Positions 50,462-59,816 are shown, numbered from the stretch's first letter. The stretch: 64,000 nucleotides of DNA from Haladaptatus sp. DYF46 (GCF_021083305.1 NZ_JAJFAY010000005.1:124001-188000), one strand, 5' to 3'. The notes: generated from the letters alone by a model not told the origin. Translations and numbers: made by a program.

Positions 50462-52759
50462 TCAGGACTCGAAAAACTGGTCAGGTTTGAGCCGGGACAG
50501 CCGCATCGCGTTGCTTGTCACCCCGAGGCTCATCCCCATGTCGCCCACCACGACTGCAAGCGCAACACTCACATATCCAAGCGGCACGCCAATCGCCAAC
50601 ACTGCCTTCATACCGAGACTCACCCAAATGTTCTGTCGGATAACGCCGTTCGCCTTGTGCGACAGCGCGTACAGATACGGAAGCTTCTCAATATCATCAC
50701 CCATCAATGCAATGTCCGCCGTTTCGAGGGCCGTATCAGTCCCTGCTGCACCCATCGCGATACCCACTTCAGCGGTCGCGAGGGCTGGCGCATCATTGAT
50801 ACCGTCACCTACCATCGCAACATCGCCATACTCTGCTTGTAGTTGTTCTACTGCATCGACTTTCTCCTCGGGAAGGAGTTCAGCACGATACTCATCAACG
50901 CCGACCTGTTCAGCAATCGCTCGTGCAGTTCCCTCGTTGTCACCAGTCAACATCACCACGTGGATGACACCCAGTTCGTGCAGGCGTTCGACGGCACGTT
51001 CAGCGCCCGGCCGCATTTCGTCGGCGATCGCCACGATGCCCACCAGGTCCGACTCCGTGCCGACAAGAACAACTGTTTTACCCTCCTGTTCCAAATCGAC
51101 AAGCACGTCCCTGCTCTCTTCAGTTATCGAATCCTTCGTCATCGCACCGCCATCTGTCGCACGGTGAGTATCCGACAGGTCGAAGCCAAGCTCCTCGAAC
51201 AGTGCGGGCTTGCCTGCATAGTACGTGTCGCCCTCGAGTTCGGCACGGATTCCCTTTCCGGTGAGACTTTCAAATGCAGCGGGTTCTGGAAGGGCGGTCA
51301 CGTTTGCCTTGTCAGTATGGGTGAGAATCGCTTCCGCAATCGGATGCTCACTTCGCTGCTCCAGTCCGGCAGCGTATCGAATAACGTCTGTTTCGTTATA
51401 GTTTCCGAGTGAGACGACATCCGTGACAGTCAGTTCGCCTTTCGTGAGTGTGCCAGTTTTGTCGAGTGCGATGGTATCAACCTCACCCATCGCCTCAAGA
51501 TGATTCCCACCTTTGATCAGAACACCATTCTTTGCAGCGCTTGTGATACCCGACACTACGGAAACGGGCGTCGAAATAACGAACGCACAAGGACAGGCGA
51601 TCACAAGGAACGTAAGTCCCCGGATGAACCACGTCTGCCACGGCCATCCGAATGCGAGCGGCGGGACCGCGGCGGTGAGAATGGCCAGTGCGACAACCGC
51701 GGGCGTGTAGTAGCCCGCGAACCGATCGACGAATTGCTCTTTCTCTGTCTTCTTCTCTTGGGCACCCTGAACCATCTCGATGATTCGCGACAGCGTTGAG
51801 TCACCTGCAGCGGAGACGACGTCTATTTCAAGATATCCCTCCTCGGCGATACTCCCGGCGTACACCTCATCTCCCATCGTTTTATCGACAGGGACACTCT
51901 CACCAGTGATCGGAGATTCGTCAACGGCACTCTCACCATCGATGACTTCGCCGTCAAGCGGAACCTTCTCTCCGGGACGGACGATAACAGTCTCGCCGAC
52001 CTCCACATCGTCGGCTGGTACGGTTACCTCTTCGCCGTCACGGCGGACAGTGGCCTCGTCCGGCGAGAGCTCCATCAACTCGCGTAGCGAGTTCCGTGCT
52101 CGATCCATCGAATAGTCTTCAAGCAGCTCAGCAATGCTGAAGAGGACGGCTAGCGTCGCGGCCTCAACGAAATAGCCGATGCCCGTCGCAGCGAGAATCG
52201 CCGTCCCCATCAGAAGATCGATATCGAGACTCCGATTCCGTGCCGAGTAATACCCACCGCGAATAACCGGATAGCCACTGATTGCGATCGCGACAAGGAA
52301 TGCCCCATCAGCGAGCGTAAGTGGGAAATTGAGGACGCTTGCAATGGCGAGATTCTGTCCCGTGAGGACGAATTCGAAGAGAAGCCCAAATGTGACGAAC
52401 ACTGCACCAATCCACGTTTTGATCGCCCGTGAACTCGTCCAGATCTCTGATGGCGGTGCAATCGCCATCTCGCCACCAGTCGCTTCCGTGGAGTCACCCT
52501 CGTCGTCAACAACCTCGTAGCCTGCATTCTCGATGGCCGCAACGACGTCAGCTTTGGCGACATAATCGGGGTTGTAGGTAACCGTGGCCATCCCTGTGGT
52601 CGGTTGCAAGGTGGTCTCGATGATGCCCTCCACACGCTGGAGACTCTTATCGACCTTCTGTGCACAGGACGGACAGTCCATTTCCGGGACCGTGAGACGG
52701 AGCGAAAGCTCTCGCGATTGCCCGTTACCTACCTGCTCAGTCGTCGCGTCATCAGTCAT
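50462..52759 (-). CDS. heavy-metal P1B-type ATPase (Zn/Cd-type)
   Basis: 765 residues. An N-terminal HMA domain has Cys29 and Cys32 (EMDCPSCAQKV). About eight membrane helices carry the CPC transport motif (IACPCAFVIS). The actuator motif is SPITGESVPVDK, the phosphorylation site is LDKTGTLTKG, and the hinge is MVGDGINDAPALATA. The last helices contain GMKAVLAIG and VVVGDMGMSLG, whose Lys and Asp are typical of the Zn2+/Cd2+/Pb2+ exporters rather than Cu+ pumps. It exports toxic divalent metals from the cytoplasm. The HTH-10 regulator gene lies directly upstream on the same strand. Confidence 0.92.
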   Translation of the reverse strand: MTDDATTEQVGNGQSRELSLRLTVPEMDCPSCAQKVDKSLQRVEGIIETTLQPTTGMATVTYNPDYVAKADVVAAIENAGYEVVDDEGDSTEATGGEMAIAPPSEIWTSSRAIKTWIGAVFVTFGLLFEFVLTGQNLAIASVLNFPLTLADGAFLVAIAISGYPVIRGGYYSARNRSLDIDLLMGTAILAATGIGYFVEAATLAVLFSIAELLEDYSMDRARNSLRELMELSPDEATVRRDGEEVTVPADDVEVGETVIVRPGEKVPLDGEVIDGESAVDESPITGESVPVDKTMGDEVYAGSIAEEGYLEIDVVSAAGDSTLSRIIEMVQGAQEKKTEKEQFVDRFAGYYTPAVVALAILTAAVPPLAFGWPWQTWFIRGLTFLVIACPCAFVISTPVSVVSGITSAAKNGVLIKGGNHLEAMGEVDTIALDKTGTLTKGELTVTDVVSLGNYNETDVIRYAAGLEQRSEHPIAEAILTHTDKANVTALPEPAAFESLTGKGIRAELEGDTYYAGKPALFEELGFDLSDTHRATDGGAMTKDSITEESRDVLVDLEQEGKTVVLVGTESDLVGIVAIADEMRPGAERAVERLHELGVIHVVMLTGDNEGTARAIAEQVGVDEYRAELLPEEKVDAVEQLQAEYGDVAMVGDGINDAPALATAEVGIAMGAAGTDTALETADIALMGDDIEKLPYLYALSHKANGVIRQNIWVSLGMKAVLAIGVPLGYVSVALAVVVGDMGMSLGVTSNAMRLSRLKPDQFFES

Positions 52760-52826
52760 TACGTAGAGATTGGACAGTCAGTTCGATAAGCCTTAGTTGG
52801 AATATTCCAAACCCAAAGAAGCGGTG

Positions 52827-53573
52827 TCAAACCGGAGTCGACGGCCCATCTGCGATCCGTTCACGAGAAACATGCTGTTTTGCTAAATGTTCCTCTGCAC
52901 GTCGAAGTCGGTAGGTGAGCGTCGATCGTGGCACATCAAGATGCTCCGCGAGTTCGCCGACGTCGATGGCCCGTGGTGATTGGTAGTAGCCATGCTCAAC
53001 GGCAGCTCGAAGTGCAGCCTCTTGTTCCGGCGAGAGTTCGCTCGCCTCGTCGTCTGCACCGTGCGTCGAGACAGAGGTATCCGCCGTTCGAAGCATTTCC
53101 ATGTGGGCACAGTCGCCGACAGCATCATCAAGCTCAGCAAAGAACGTAGCGACATCTCCGTTCCCCGAGTGGATGATGCGCCATGTATAGTGACGGCTCT
53201 CGTGGCGTGTATCGAACAGCAAGCCGTCTCCAAGGTGTTCACGTGCGATATGGGGAACGGACGAGCAGGTAGGAGTGCGTTCCCAATACGAGTAAAGGAC
53301 GAGTGTATCATCGGTGTGATCGAGAACCTCGGTAGATTGAGTAGCACCGCAATCTTCGGTCGCAAGACAATCCGCATAGTAGTCCGCGGTGAGAAAAGCA
53401 TCTTCGATATCAGTGAGTGCATCGGGCGTTCCAGTGGCATGGTCAACTCGCCAGAGGCGCTCGGTTGTAGCGTGTAACGAGAGTGATCGAATCCGGGCAG
53501 GGTGTGTAGCAAGTGTATCTGCTACTTTATTGCACCCAGGCTCATACTCAAGGGCGAAGACGAGTTCGCGCAT
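52827..53573 (-). CDS. HTH-10 (Bat-type) regulator, probably metal-responsive
   Basis: 248 residues from MRELVFALEYEPGCNKVADT. The N-terminal domain has several cysteines (ADCLATEDCGATQ, RTPTCSSVPH, GDCAHMEM) that could sense a metal. The C-terminal HTH-10 domain is LSPEQEAALRAAVEHGYYQS followed by HLDVPRSTLTYRLRRAEEHL. It lies 67 nt upstream of the P1B ATPase in the same orientation, so autoregulated metal-dependent control of the pump is likely. The ATG at 53573 is used, because upstream frame extension lacks protein character. Confidence 0.82.
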   Translation of the reverse strand: MRELVFALEYEPGCNKVADTLATHPARIRSLSLHATTERLWRVDHATGTPDALTDIEDAFLTADYYADCLATEDCGATQSTEVLDHTDDTLVLYSYWERTPTCSSVPHIAREHLGDGLLFDTRHESRHYTWRIIHSGNGDVATFFAELDDAVGDCAHMEMLRTADTSVSTHGADDEASELSPEQEAALRAAVEHGYYQSPRAIDVGELAEHLDVPRSTLTYRLRRAEEHLAKQHVSRERIADGPSTPV

Positions 53574-53864
53574 ATTGCTATTGTAGGAATCGCCGAAGCA
53601 TAACGGGCAGGTTCCCACTATTTGTAGCGCCAAGATTGTCGGAATCAACGGTAACAGCTGCTGTCGTATCTCGGGTATCAGTAAAGGAAGTGAGTGCTCG
53701 CTCCTTTCGGTAGTAGCGGGCACCATCTGGGGAAGCATAGGTCAGGATGATGAGGTTCTGCTCGTCGTCCGAATACGTTCTCCACTAACCACACACGAAC
53801 TCCGTCGGCTAGCTCATTCGACATGGTTCATTGTTCTTAGTGGTAGACGTTAAATGCTGGCGGC

Positions 53865-53893
53865 TCTCATTGTGAGCGCTAGTCTCAACTTCT
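53865..53893. mobile_element. solo end of the IS4-like element
   Basis: CATTGTGAGCGCTAGTCTCA and ACTTCT match the outer right-end sequence of IS copy A in reverse orientation at 24 of 26 positions. No transposase is attached. The 640-nt gap from 53574 to 54210 holds no recognised gene, and the arsD promoter must lie in it. Confidence 0.5.
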
Positions 53894-54210
53894 AAGGCAA
53901 TGACGCCGCTGTCTTCCAATCCACTCGAGGAGCAGTTCTAACGAGGGGACAATTGATTTACCGTTCTCATGCATTCCAATTGAATAGGAGCTCAGATTAT
54001 CGTGTGAGTATCATTCTTCGAGAATCAACATATTGGGACTCATTAGTCGATTTATCAGTGTCACAGGAACCACATCCAAAGTATTATTTGATAATACGTT
54101 CAATCGTTCTCGTGGTCAAGACTTGGGCGAGCCGTCATACGTCGGATGCTATAGAACGCGCTCGGCTGCGAATTCGGCCGCTAAACCCCAAGTACGGAGG
54201 AATCCCAACA

Positions 54211-54537
54211 ATGGTCAAACTCACAATCTACGAAGAGGCGATGTGTTGTTCCACCGGTATCTGTGGACCAGATCCGGACACAGAACTCGTCGAGGTTACG
54301 CATGCAGTCGATAAACTCGAAGAGGAATTCACAGACATCGAGATAACGCGAGCGAATATGTCCAGCAATATCGAACGGTTTCTCGAACACGAGGACATTT
54401 CTGACGCTGTCGAATCGAATAGTCCTTCTGTCCTCCCAATCACCACCGTTGACGACCAGATCATAGCCAAGGGAGAATACCTCTCCTACGATGAATTAGC
54501 CACTACAATCGACGAGCACCGGACACAGGAGGCATAG
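54211..54537 (+). CDS. arsD: ArsD arsenic metallochaperone
   Basis: 108 residues. The cysteines Cys12, Cys13 and Cys18 (YEEAMCCSTGICG) are in exactly the positions used by characterised ArsD to bind As(III) and hand it to ArsA. The rest has the thioredoxin-like pattern (NSPSVLPITTVDDQIIAKGE). The start ATG follows AGTACGGAGG. An upstream in-frame extension is not ArsD-like. It is 1 nt from arsA, so translationally linked. Vicinal cysteines further along, seen in some ArsD, are absent, as in shorter members. Confidence 0.92.
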   Translation: MVKLTIYEEAMCCSTGICGPDPDTELVEVTHAVDKLEEEFTDIEITRANMSSNIERFLEHEDISDAVESNSPSVLPITTVDDQIIAKGEYLSYDELATTIDEHRTQEA

Positions 54538-54538
54538 C

Positions 54539-56458
54539 ATGGCTGCAACGACACCGCGAAGCGTTGTTGAACCCCACGGTGAGGAAACTGAATTCGTGTT
54601 TTTCAGTGGAAAGGGTGGCGTCGGTAAAAGCACGGTAAGTTGTGCAACTGCAGCGTGGCTCGCCGAAAATGGCTATGACACGCTTCTCGTTACGACCGAC
54701 CCAGCACCAAATCTCTCCGATATCTTCAACCAGCAGATCGGGCACGCCGTCACGTCAATCGACGAGGTAGCAAATCTCTCTGCGATCGAAATCGACCCCG
54801 ATGAGGCAGCAGCGGAGTATCGTGAGCGAACCCTCGAACCGATGCGGCAACTTCTCGACGACGAGCAACTCGAGACCGTCGAAGAACAACTCGATAGTCC
54901 GTGTGTCGAGGAAATCGCCGCGTTCGATCGATTCGTCGAGTTCATGGATGAACCGGATCACGACATCGTGGTCTTCGATACCGCTCCAACAGGTCATACT
55001 ATTCGACTCATGGAGCTACCGAGCGGGTGGAACGAAGAACTCGAAAAAGGCGGTGCGACCTGCATCGGCCCAGCCACCTCACTCCAAGATCAAAAGGAAC
55101 AGTACGAGAAAGCGATCGAAACACTCGGTGACGACGACCGAACATCGTTCGTCTTTGTCGGTCGTCCCGAAGAGGCCGCCATCAACGAGATCGAACGCAG
55201 TTCCGAGAACCTCGCCGAACTCGGCATTTCGACCGATCTCGTGACCATCAACGGCTATCTTCCCGAAGCAGTCTGTCAGGATCCCTTCTTCGAAAGCAAG
55301 CGAGACACCGAGCAGGCAATCCTCGAAGATGTCGAAACCACGTTCTCAAATCAACCAATCGCGACCTATCCACTGCAACCGGGAGAAATCACGGGGACAG
55401 ACCTATTAACCGATGTCGCGGGTGTCCTGTACGAAGACGCCAATGCGACTGTCGACGTTGAGTCATCCTCCAATGAAGCGACAACGGCGACATCCGCGAA
55501 CGTGGCCACTACGAACACCGAAGCGGTCATGGAACGGCTTCGTCCACACGACGACACTCGTTACCTGTTCTTCACCGGAAAAGGTGGCGTCGGCAAGAGT
55601 ACGATAGCAGCAACGACTGCAACCGTACTGGCTGACGAGGGCTATGACACACTCGTCGTCACCACCGACCCTGCATCCCACCTCCAGGACGTATTTGGAA
55701 CCGAAGTAGGTCACGAACCGACTTCGGTCGGCATTGATGGTCTTGAAGCTGCTCGGATAGACCAAGAGCGAGCGCTCGCGGAGTACAAAGAGCGCATGCT
55801 CAACCAAGTCGAGGAGTCCTTTACTGGCGACGATACAGAGACCGATGTCGAGACGGTTAAACAACAGGTGAAGGAAGAGCTCGATTCGCCGTGTGCCGAG
55901 GAGATGGCGGCGCTCGAGAAGTTCGTCGGGTACTTCGACGATACCGAGCACGATGTCGTGGTCTTCGATACTGCACCGACTGGTCACACGCTTCGGCTCC
56001 TCGAACTTCCTTCCGAGTGGAAGGGATTCATGGATCTCGGCTCGCTGACTAAAGAAGCCTCCCAGACGAGTCGGAAGTACGACCGCGTAATCGAAACGAT
56101 GCGCGATCCAGCAAAGAGCTCCTTCGTCTTCGTCATGTATCCGGAATACACGCCAATGATGGAAGCATGGCGAGCATCCGAAGACCTCCGGAAGCAGGTC
56201 AATATCGACACCTCGCTTGTCGCGGTCAACTATCTGTTGCCCGATGAATACGGAGAGAATGCGTTCTTCGAAAGTCGACGGCAACAACAGCGTGAGTACC
56301 TTGATGAGATTAGCGACCGGTTCGACGTGCCGATGCTGCTCGCACCGCTACAGCGGGACGAACCAACCGGTCTTGCCGATCTTCGAACGTTCGGCACCGA
56401 GATATTCCCGGAACTAGAATCGATCGAGAGTGACAACCCCGAAATCGAAATCCAATGA
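54539..56458 (+). CDS. arsA: ArsA arsenite-stimulated ATPase
   Basis: 639 residues in two homologous halves. P-loops are FFSGKGGVGKST (residues 21-32) and FFTGKGGVGKST (about 344-355). Each half has the ArsA signature DTAPTGHT, and a cysteine in a DSPCxEE motif for metalloid binding (about residues 121 and 455). ArsA drives arsenite extrusion through a membrane partner; here the only Acr3-type pumps are at 60950 and perhaps 42962, as no ArsB is seen. It is preceded by arsD and followed by a small gene overlapping by 4 nt (ATGA). Confidence 0.95.
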   Translation: MAATTPRSVVEPHGEETEFVFFSGKGGVGKSTVSCATAAWLAENGYDTLLVTTDPAPNLSDIFNQQIGHAVTSIDEVANLSAIEIDPDEAAAEYRERTLEPMRQLLDDEQLETVEEQLDSPCVEEIAAFDRFVEFMDEPDHDIVVFDTAPTGHTIRLMELPSGWNEELEKGGATCIGPATSLQDQKEQYEKAIETLGDDDRTSFVFVGRPEEAAINEIERSSENLAELGISTDLVTINGYLPEAVCQDPFFESKRDTEQAILEDVETTFSNQPIATYPLQPGEITGTDLLTDVAGVLYEDANATVDVESSSNEATTATSANVATTNTEAVMERLRPHDDTRYLFFTGKGGVGKSTIAATTATVLADEGYDTLVVTTDPASHLQDVFGTEVGHEPTSVGIDGLEAARIDQERALAEYKERMLNQVEESFTGDDTETDVETVKQQVKEELDSPCAEEMAALEKFVGYFDDTEHDVVVFDTAPTGHTLRLLELPSEWKGFMDLGSLTKEASQTSRKYDRVIETMRDPAKSSFVFVMYPEYTPMMEAWRASEDLRKQVNIDTSLVAVNYLLPDEYGENAFFESRRQQQREYLDEISDRFDVPMLLAPLQRDEPTGLADLRTFGTEIFPELESIESDNPEIEIQ

Positions 56459-56832
56459 GCGAACACGCTACTACCGACATCGATAACGCTGATGTTAACG
56501 AGCAGTTGCACGAATTCATCGACCAACTCACCGATTCGGAGCCGTACCAACGGTTCATCGAGAGTCAACAGCAACTGAAAGCGGATGATGAGGCACAACA
56601 ACTCATCCGTGACTTCCAGCAGAAACAACAGCAGTTGCAACAGAACGGCTTCGACCAAGCAACAATGAAGGAACTACGCGAACTCCAGCAAGAGATGGAA
56701 GAGAATGACACGATTCAGGACGTCAGCCACGCTGAAAATGAGCTGATCGCCCTTCTCGAACAGACGAACGCCATCATCAGCGAGAAGATTGGCCAAGAAT
56801 TTGCACAGACTACGGGAGGTGGCTGCTGTTGA
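56455..56832 (+). CDS. YlbF/YmcA-like protein with Cys-Cys tail
   Basis: 125 residues, almost entirely helical and Gln-rich (DFQQKQQQLQQNGFD, KELRELQQEMEEND), as in the YlbF/YmcA family that forms iron-sulfur-binding complexes controlling RNA processing in Bacillus. Here the protein ends in TTGGGCC. The start overlaps the arsA stop (ATGA), and the next gene starts within its stop, so it belongs firmly to the arsDA operon. A role in arsenic handling or [Fe-S] repair is inferred from position and terminal cysteines. Confidence 0.7.
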   Translation: MSEHATTDIDNADVNEQLHEFIDQLTDSEPYQRFIESQQQLKADDEAQQLIRDFQQKQQQLQQNGFDQATMKELRELQQEMEENDTIQDVSHAENELIALLEQTNAIISEKIGQEFAQTTGGGCC

Positions 56833-57011
56833 GCTCCACACAATCTGACGTACTGACTGCGGCTGAGCGGCTTGGCGACGCACTTGCAGAAACCAAAGAA
56901 GAATCGAATCGCGAGGCATTCGATTCGATTCTCCTCGAGTGCAATCAGGAGATCAAACAGGAACTGGGTATCGACTATGGCGAGGTGTGTAGCGACGACA
57001 GTTGCTGCTAA
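56829..57011 (+). CDS. small protein with Cys-rich C-terminus in ars operon
   Basis: 60 residues starting at TTG, overlapping the stop of the YlbF-like gene (TTGA). The central helix (LGDALAETKEESNREAFDSI) is followed by a Cys-containing end (LECNQE, EVCSDDSCC). No family recognised. Four cysteines in the last 24 residues, next to a neighbour that also ends in CC, suggest a thiol-based metalloid-binding function. It is the last gene of the arsD-arsA unit. Confidence 0.62.
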   Translation: MSSTQSDVLTAAERLGDALAETKEESNREAFDSILLECNQEIKQELGIDYGEVCSDDSCC

Positions 57012-57086
57012 CTCGTCCTATCGATAACAGACAGTGAGTTAACCGACCAAATTCCTATTTCGCTGCGCTGCATTCCGAGTCGACTC

Positions 57087-57329
57087 TCAATAGGGAGAAA
57101 TAGAGACATACACCCGTTCACGGGCGTCTCGTAAGCTGGTCTGTTTTTCGATGACTCCGCACGAGAGAAGCTGGTCGATACCTGCGTGAACGGTACTTCG
57201 AGAAAGCATCGTTTTCTCAAGAAGTTCTGACTTAGTCAGCCGCCCTTCGTGCTGCAAAATCAGATAAATGAGTTTAGCACTTGGGGTCTTGCTAGCGACA
57301 CATTGCTGCTCGATTCGTAGGCTACTCAT
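57087..57329 (-). CDS. small winged-helix regulator in arsC operon
   Basis: 80 residues. LIYLILQHEGRLTKSELLEK, TMLSRSTVHAGIDQLLSCGV and ERVYVSISPY form a MarR/TrmB-like winged helix without an extra sensor domain. Its start overlaps the arsC stop (ATGA). It may regulate arsC or the convergent arsDA operon. One cysteine near the N-terminus and one before the wing are the only possible thiol sensors. Confidence 0.75.
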   Translation of the reverse strand: MSSLRIEQQCVASKTPSAKLIYLILQHEGRLTKSELLEKTMLSRSTVHAGIDQLLSCGVIEKQTSLRDARERVYVSISPY

Positions 57330-57766
57330 TCGAGGTCGGCTTCGATCTCATCGAAGAGTGCAACCACTCGTCGTTCGATGTCGTCGCGGATCTCGCGAAC
57401 TTGATCGAGATCTTGTCCATCGGGATCGGCAAGCGCCCAATCTCGAACATCGACATCTGCGGAGGTATCGAGTTCGAGCGTCGAACATCCCATCGTCGCG
57501 ACGTAGTCACAGGATTCAAGTTCATCAGTCGTGATCGCTCGTGGCGTCCGATCCGAGAGGTCGAACCCCACTTCGTCCATGACTTCGACAACGATCTCGT
57601 GGACGTGATCTGCAGGGTGTGTCCCTCCCGTCATGATTTCCACGGTGTCTTCAAGTCCACGTCGCTTACGCTCCCGCTCTGCAAACGCCGTCGACATTTG
57701 GCTTCGACCGGCATTCTGCACGCACATGAACGCAACCCGGATCGTCTGAGTAGATGTTTGTCCCAT
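57326..57766 (-). CDS. arsC: arsenate reductase, LMW-phosphatase type
   Basis: 146 residues. P-loop CVQNAGRS with catalytic Cys15 and Arg21 (CX5R). A further cysteine is in VATMGCSTLEL, and the general-acid Asp lies in DWALADPDGQ. This is the thioredoxin-coupled arsenate reductase family, which converts As(V) to As(III) for the downstream pump and methylase. The start at 57766 gives the usual family N-terminus; the upstream frame is not similar. Convergent with the arsDA operon and divergent from arsR. Confidence 0.92.
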   Translation of the reverse strand: MGQTSTQTIRVAFMCVQNAGRSQMSTAFAERERKRRGLEDTVEIMTGGTHPADHVHEIVVEVMDEVGFDLSDRTPRAITTDELESCDYVATMGCSTLELDTSADVDVRDWALADPDGQDLDQVREIRDDIERRVVALFDEIEADLE

Positions 57767-58060
57767 GGGTGAATGATTGAACAACTCTTCTATTAAGGTT
57801 TCGAAGCCTACGGCTATAATTGGGACATAGATGAACTGAGGAGACAGTTCTGATAACAATGGTACAGTACCCCACAATATCTGTAGAGATCAAGTTCAAA
57901 CGGGAGGAGAAGTCAATCTTGGAAAATTTGCAGTATAGACAGGGGGTAGATGGCGACAGCAGATGACCTAAAGGGGGAACAAACACGCAAGAATTCGATT
58001 CAATAGACCCTCTACGGGCTTTGGACTCCAGAACTCTTATTGAAGTGTTTGCTCAAGTGT

Positions 58061-58459
58061 ATGGTAATGGCGACCAACGACCGACTTCGACGCTATCTCA
58101 CCGATGAACTGGGAGAGTGTTGCGACGAAGACGTCGAACAACGCGTCGACGAACTCGAAGTACTTGGTGCACAGACTGACGAGACGACACTCGAATCCGA
58201 CGTACGAGTTCTTTCCGCACTTGCCAATGAAACACGCTACAAGATCGTTCGATTACTGCACGCGGCCGATGGTGAGCTCTGTGTCTGTGAGTTCTCACCG
58301 CTACTCGACGTCAGTGAGAGTGCGATCAGCCACGCACTGTCTGATTTGACGAAAGCAGGACTCGTTACGAGACGCAAAGATGGGAAGTGGCGAAAGTATC
58401 GAGCAACGGGACGTGCAACCGCCCTTCTCGTTGCACTCGACGGCACGAAGACAGTTTAA
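58061..58459 (+). CDS. arsR: ArsR-family regulator 1
   Basis: 132 residues. Winged helix with the As(III) sensing motif ELCVCEFSPLL in the recognition-helix region, preceded by VLSALANETRYKIVRLLHAA and followed by AISHALSDLTKAGLVTRRKD. Two more cysteines (ELGECCDED) lie near the N-terminus. It represses ars genes and is released by arsenite. The start is either 58061 or the ATG two codons later. CTTATTG about 25 nt upstream is a TATA candidate for a leaderless message. Divergent from arsC. Confidence 0.9.
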   Translation: MVMATNDRLRRYLTDELGECCDEDVEQRVDELEVLGAQTDETTLESDVRVLSALANETRYKIVRLLHAADGELCVCEFSPLLDVSESAISHALSDLTKAGLVTRRKDGKWRKYRATGRATALLVALDGTKTV

Positions 58460-58563
58460 CAGCAGTCGTTGATTTTCCTCTTCTTCGGTCAAAATCGCAG
58501 TACAGAGTGAGAACTACTCGAGACTACTACTCAATAGTCGATGGCATGCTCACCACAACGAAT

Positions 58564-58583
58564 ATATGACCAGACGCACATAT
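58564..58583. promoter_or_regulatory. candidate ArsR operator
   Basis: ATATG-N10-CATAT lies 15 nt before the second arsR start. A short dyad at this place would suit autorepression by an ArsR homodimer. The evidence is the symmetry alone. Confidence 0.35.
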
Positions 58584-58597
58584 GATGATGTGTTCAG

Positions 58598-58972
58598 ATG
58601 AAAGGCGAACAATCAACACAATCGGTGCCAGACACCCAGCAACCGATAGACGGAGGCTGTTGTGCGGCAGAGCAGCCCCTTTCAGAGAGCGAGCTCCGAG
58701 ACGACGTTACGCTTCTCTCGGCAACCGCAAACGACACTCGGTACGAAGCACTCCGGCTCATCGCCGCGAGCGATGACGGTGTCTGTGTTTGTGAACTCGC
58801 ACCATCACTCGGGGTGAGCCAAAGTGCAGTCAGTCATGCGCTCTCGCGCCTGCACACGGACGGGCTGGTCACTCGACGGAAGGAGGGCCGGTGGCGATAT
58901 TACGAAGCTACAGAACCAGCAGTAATGCTTCTGAACGCACTCGATGCGATCCGACACGATACCCATGAGTAA
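58598..58972 (+). CDS. arsR: ArsR-family regulator 2
   Basis: 124 residues. VCVCELAPSLGVSQSAVSHA contains the CxC sensing pair, and LSRLHTDGLVTRRKEGRWRY is the wing. An N-terminal GGCC adds two cysteines. It is similar to regulator 1 but shares an operon with arsM, whose start lies within its stop region (8-nt overlap). Two regulators may give graded control of the two halves of the island. Confidence 0.9.
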   Translation: MKGEQSTQSVPDTQQPIDGGCCAAEQPLSESELRDDVTLLSATANDTRYEALRLIAASDDGVCVCELAPSLGVSQSAVSHALSRLHTDGLVTRRKEGRWRYYEATEPAVMLLNALDAIRHDTHE

Positions 58973-59789
58973 TTCAACCAACTCCGAACGCGACGATGTA
59001 ACGACGGTAGATGCCGAAACCCAACGACGAGCGGTGCGAGAACGCTACGGAACCATCGCGACCGACGAGTCGAGTTGCTGTGGTGATTCACTTTCGTGCT
59101 GTGATGATACCGAACTTGAGGACAAAACGGAACAACTCGGGTACACGGCCGACGACATCGATTCGATCGCTGACGGTGCCAATCTGGGGCTTGGCTGTGG
59201 AAATCCAAACGCTATCGCGTCACTCGACGCTGGAGAGACGGTCCTCGACCTCGGCTCCGGTGGCGGATTCGATTGTTTCCTCGCCGCGGATGAAGTCGGT
59301 GAGGAGGGACGGGTCATCGGAGTGGATATGACCCCGGAGATGATCGAACGTGCCCGATCGAACGTCGACAAGAACGATGTGACCAACGCGGAGTTCCGCC
59401 TTGGTGAAATCGAACACCTGCCAGTAGCGAACCAGAGCGTCGACGTCATCATTTCAAACTGCGTAATCAACCTCTCACCCGATAAACCGCAGGTCTTCCG
59501 CGAGGCCTATCGCGCGCTTCGTCCCGGTGGTCGGCTTGCGATTTCCGACGTCGTGATGACCGCACCATTGCCTGCTGACGCTCGGAATGACATCGAATCA
59601 CTCACGGGCTGTATCGCGGGTGCGGCGACGATCGAGTCGCTCCAGACGATGCTTGCCGATGCTGGGTTCGAAGACGTACAGATCGACCCGAAAGAGGAAA
59701 GTGGCGAGTTCATCCGAGAGTGGGACGACAGTCGCGATTTGAGTGACTACGTGGTGTCGGCGGCGATAGAAGGTCACAAACCTCAGTAG
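58965..59789 (+). CDS. arsM: arsenite S-adenosylmethionine methyltransferase
   Basis: 274 residues. SAM motif I is VLDLGSGGGFDCFL. The conserved arsenic-binding cysteines of ArsM are seen in LGLGCGNPNA, ISNCVINLS and LTGCIAGA, plus a Cys-rich N-terminus (SSCCGDSLSCCDD). It methylates As(III) to volatile or less reactive species. The start MSNSTNSERDD at 58965 overlaps arsR2. Downstream comes an arsN-like acetyltransferase. The length is normal for haloarchaeal ArsM. Confidence 0.94.
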   Translation: MSNSTNSERDDVTTVDAETQRRAVRERYGTIATDESSCCGDSLSCCDDTELEDKTEQLGYTADDIDSIADGANLGLGCGNPNAIASLDAGETVLDLGSGGGFDCFLAADEVGEEGRVIGVDMTPEMIERARSNVDKNDVTNAEFRLGEIEHLPVANQSVDVIISNCVINLSPDKPQVFREAYRALRPGGRLAISDVVMTAPLPADARNDIESLTGCIAGAATIESLQTMLADAGFEDVQIDPKEESGEFIREWDDSRDLSDYVVSAAIEGHKPQ

Positions 59790-59816
59790 TAAGCGGAGCT
59801 ATTCGGTGAGATCAGT

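Noticed and set aside
53953..54210. In-frame N-terminal extension of arsD by about 86 codons
   Set aside because: The extension shows no ArsD similarity, and the ATG at 54211 puts the three cysteines at positions 12, 13 and 18 as in known ArsD.
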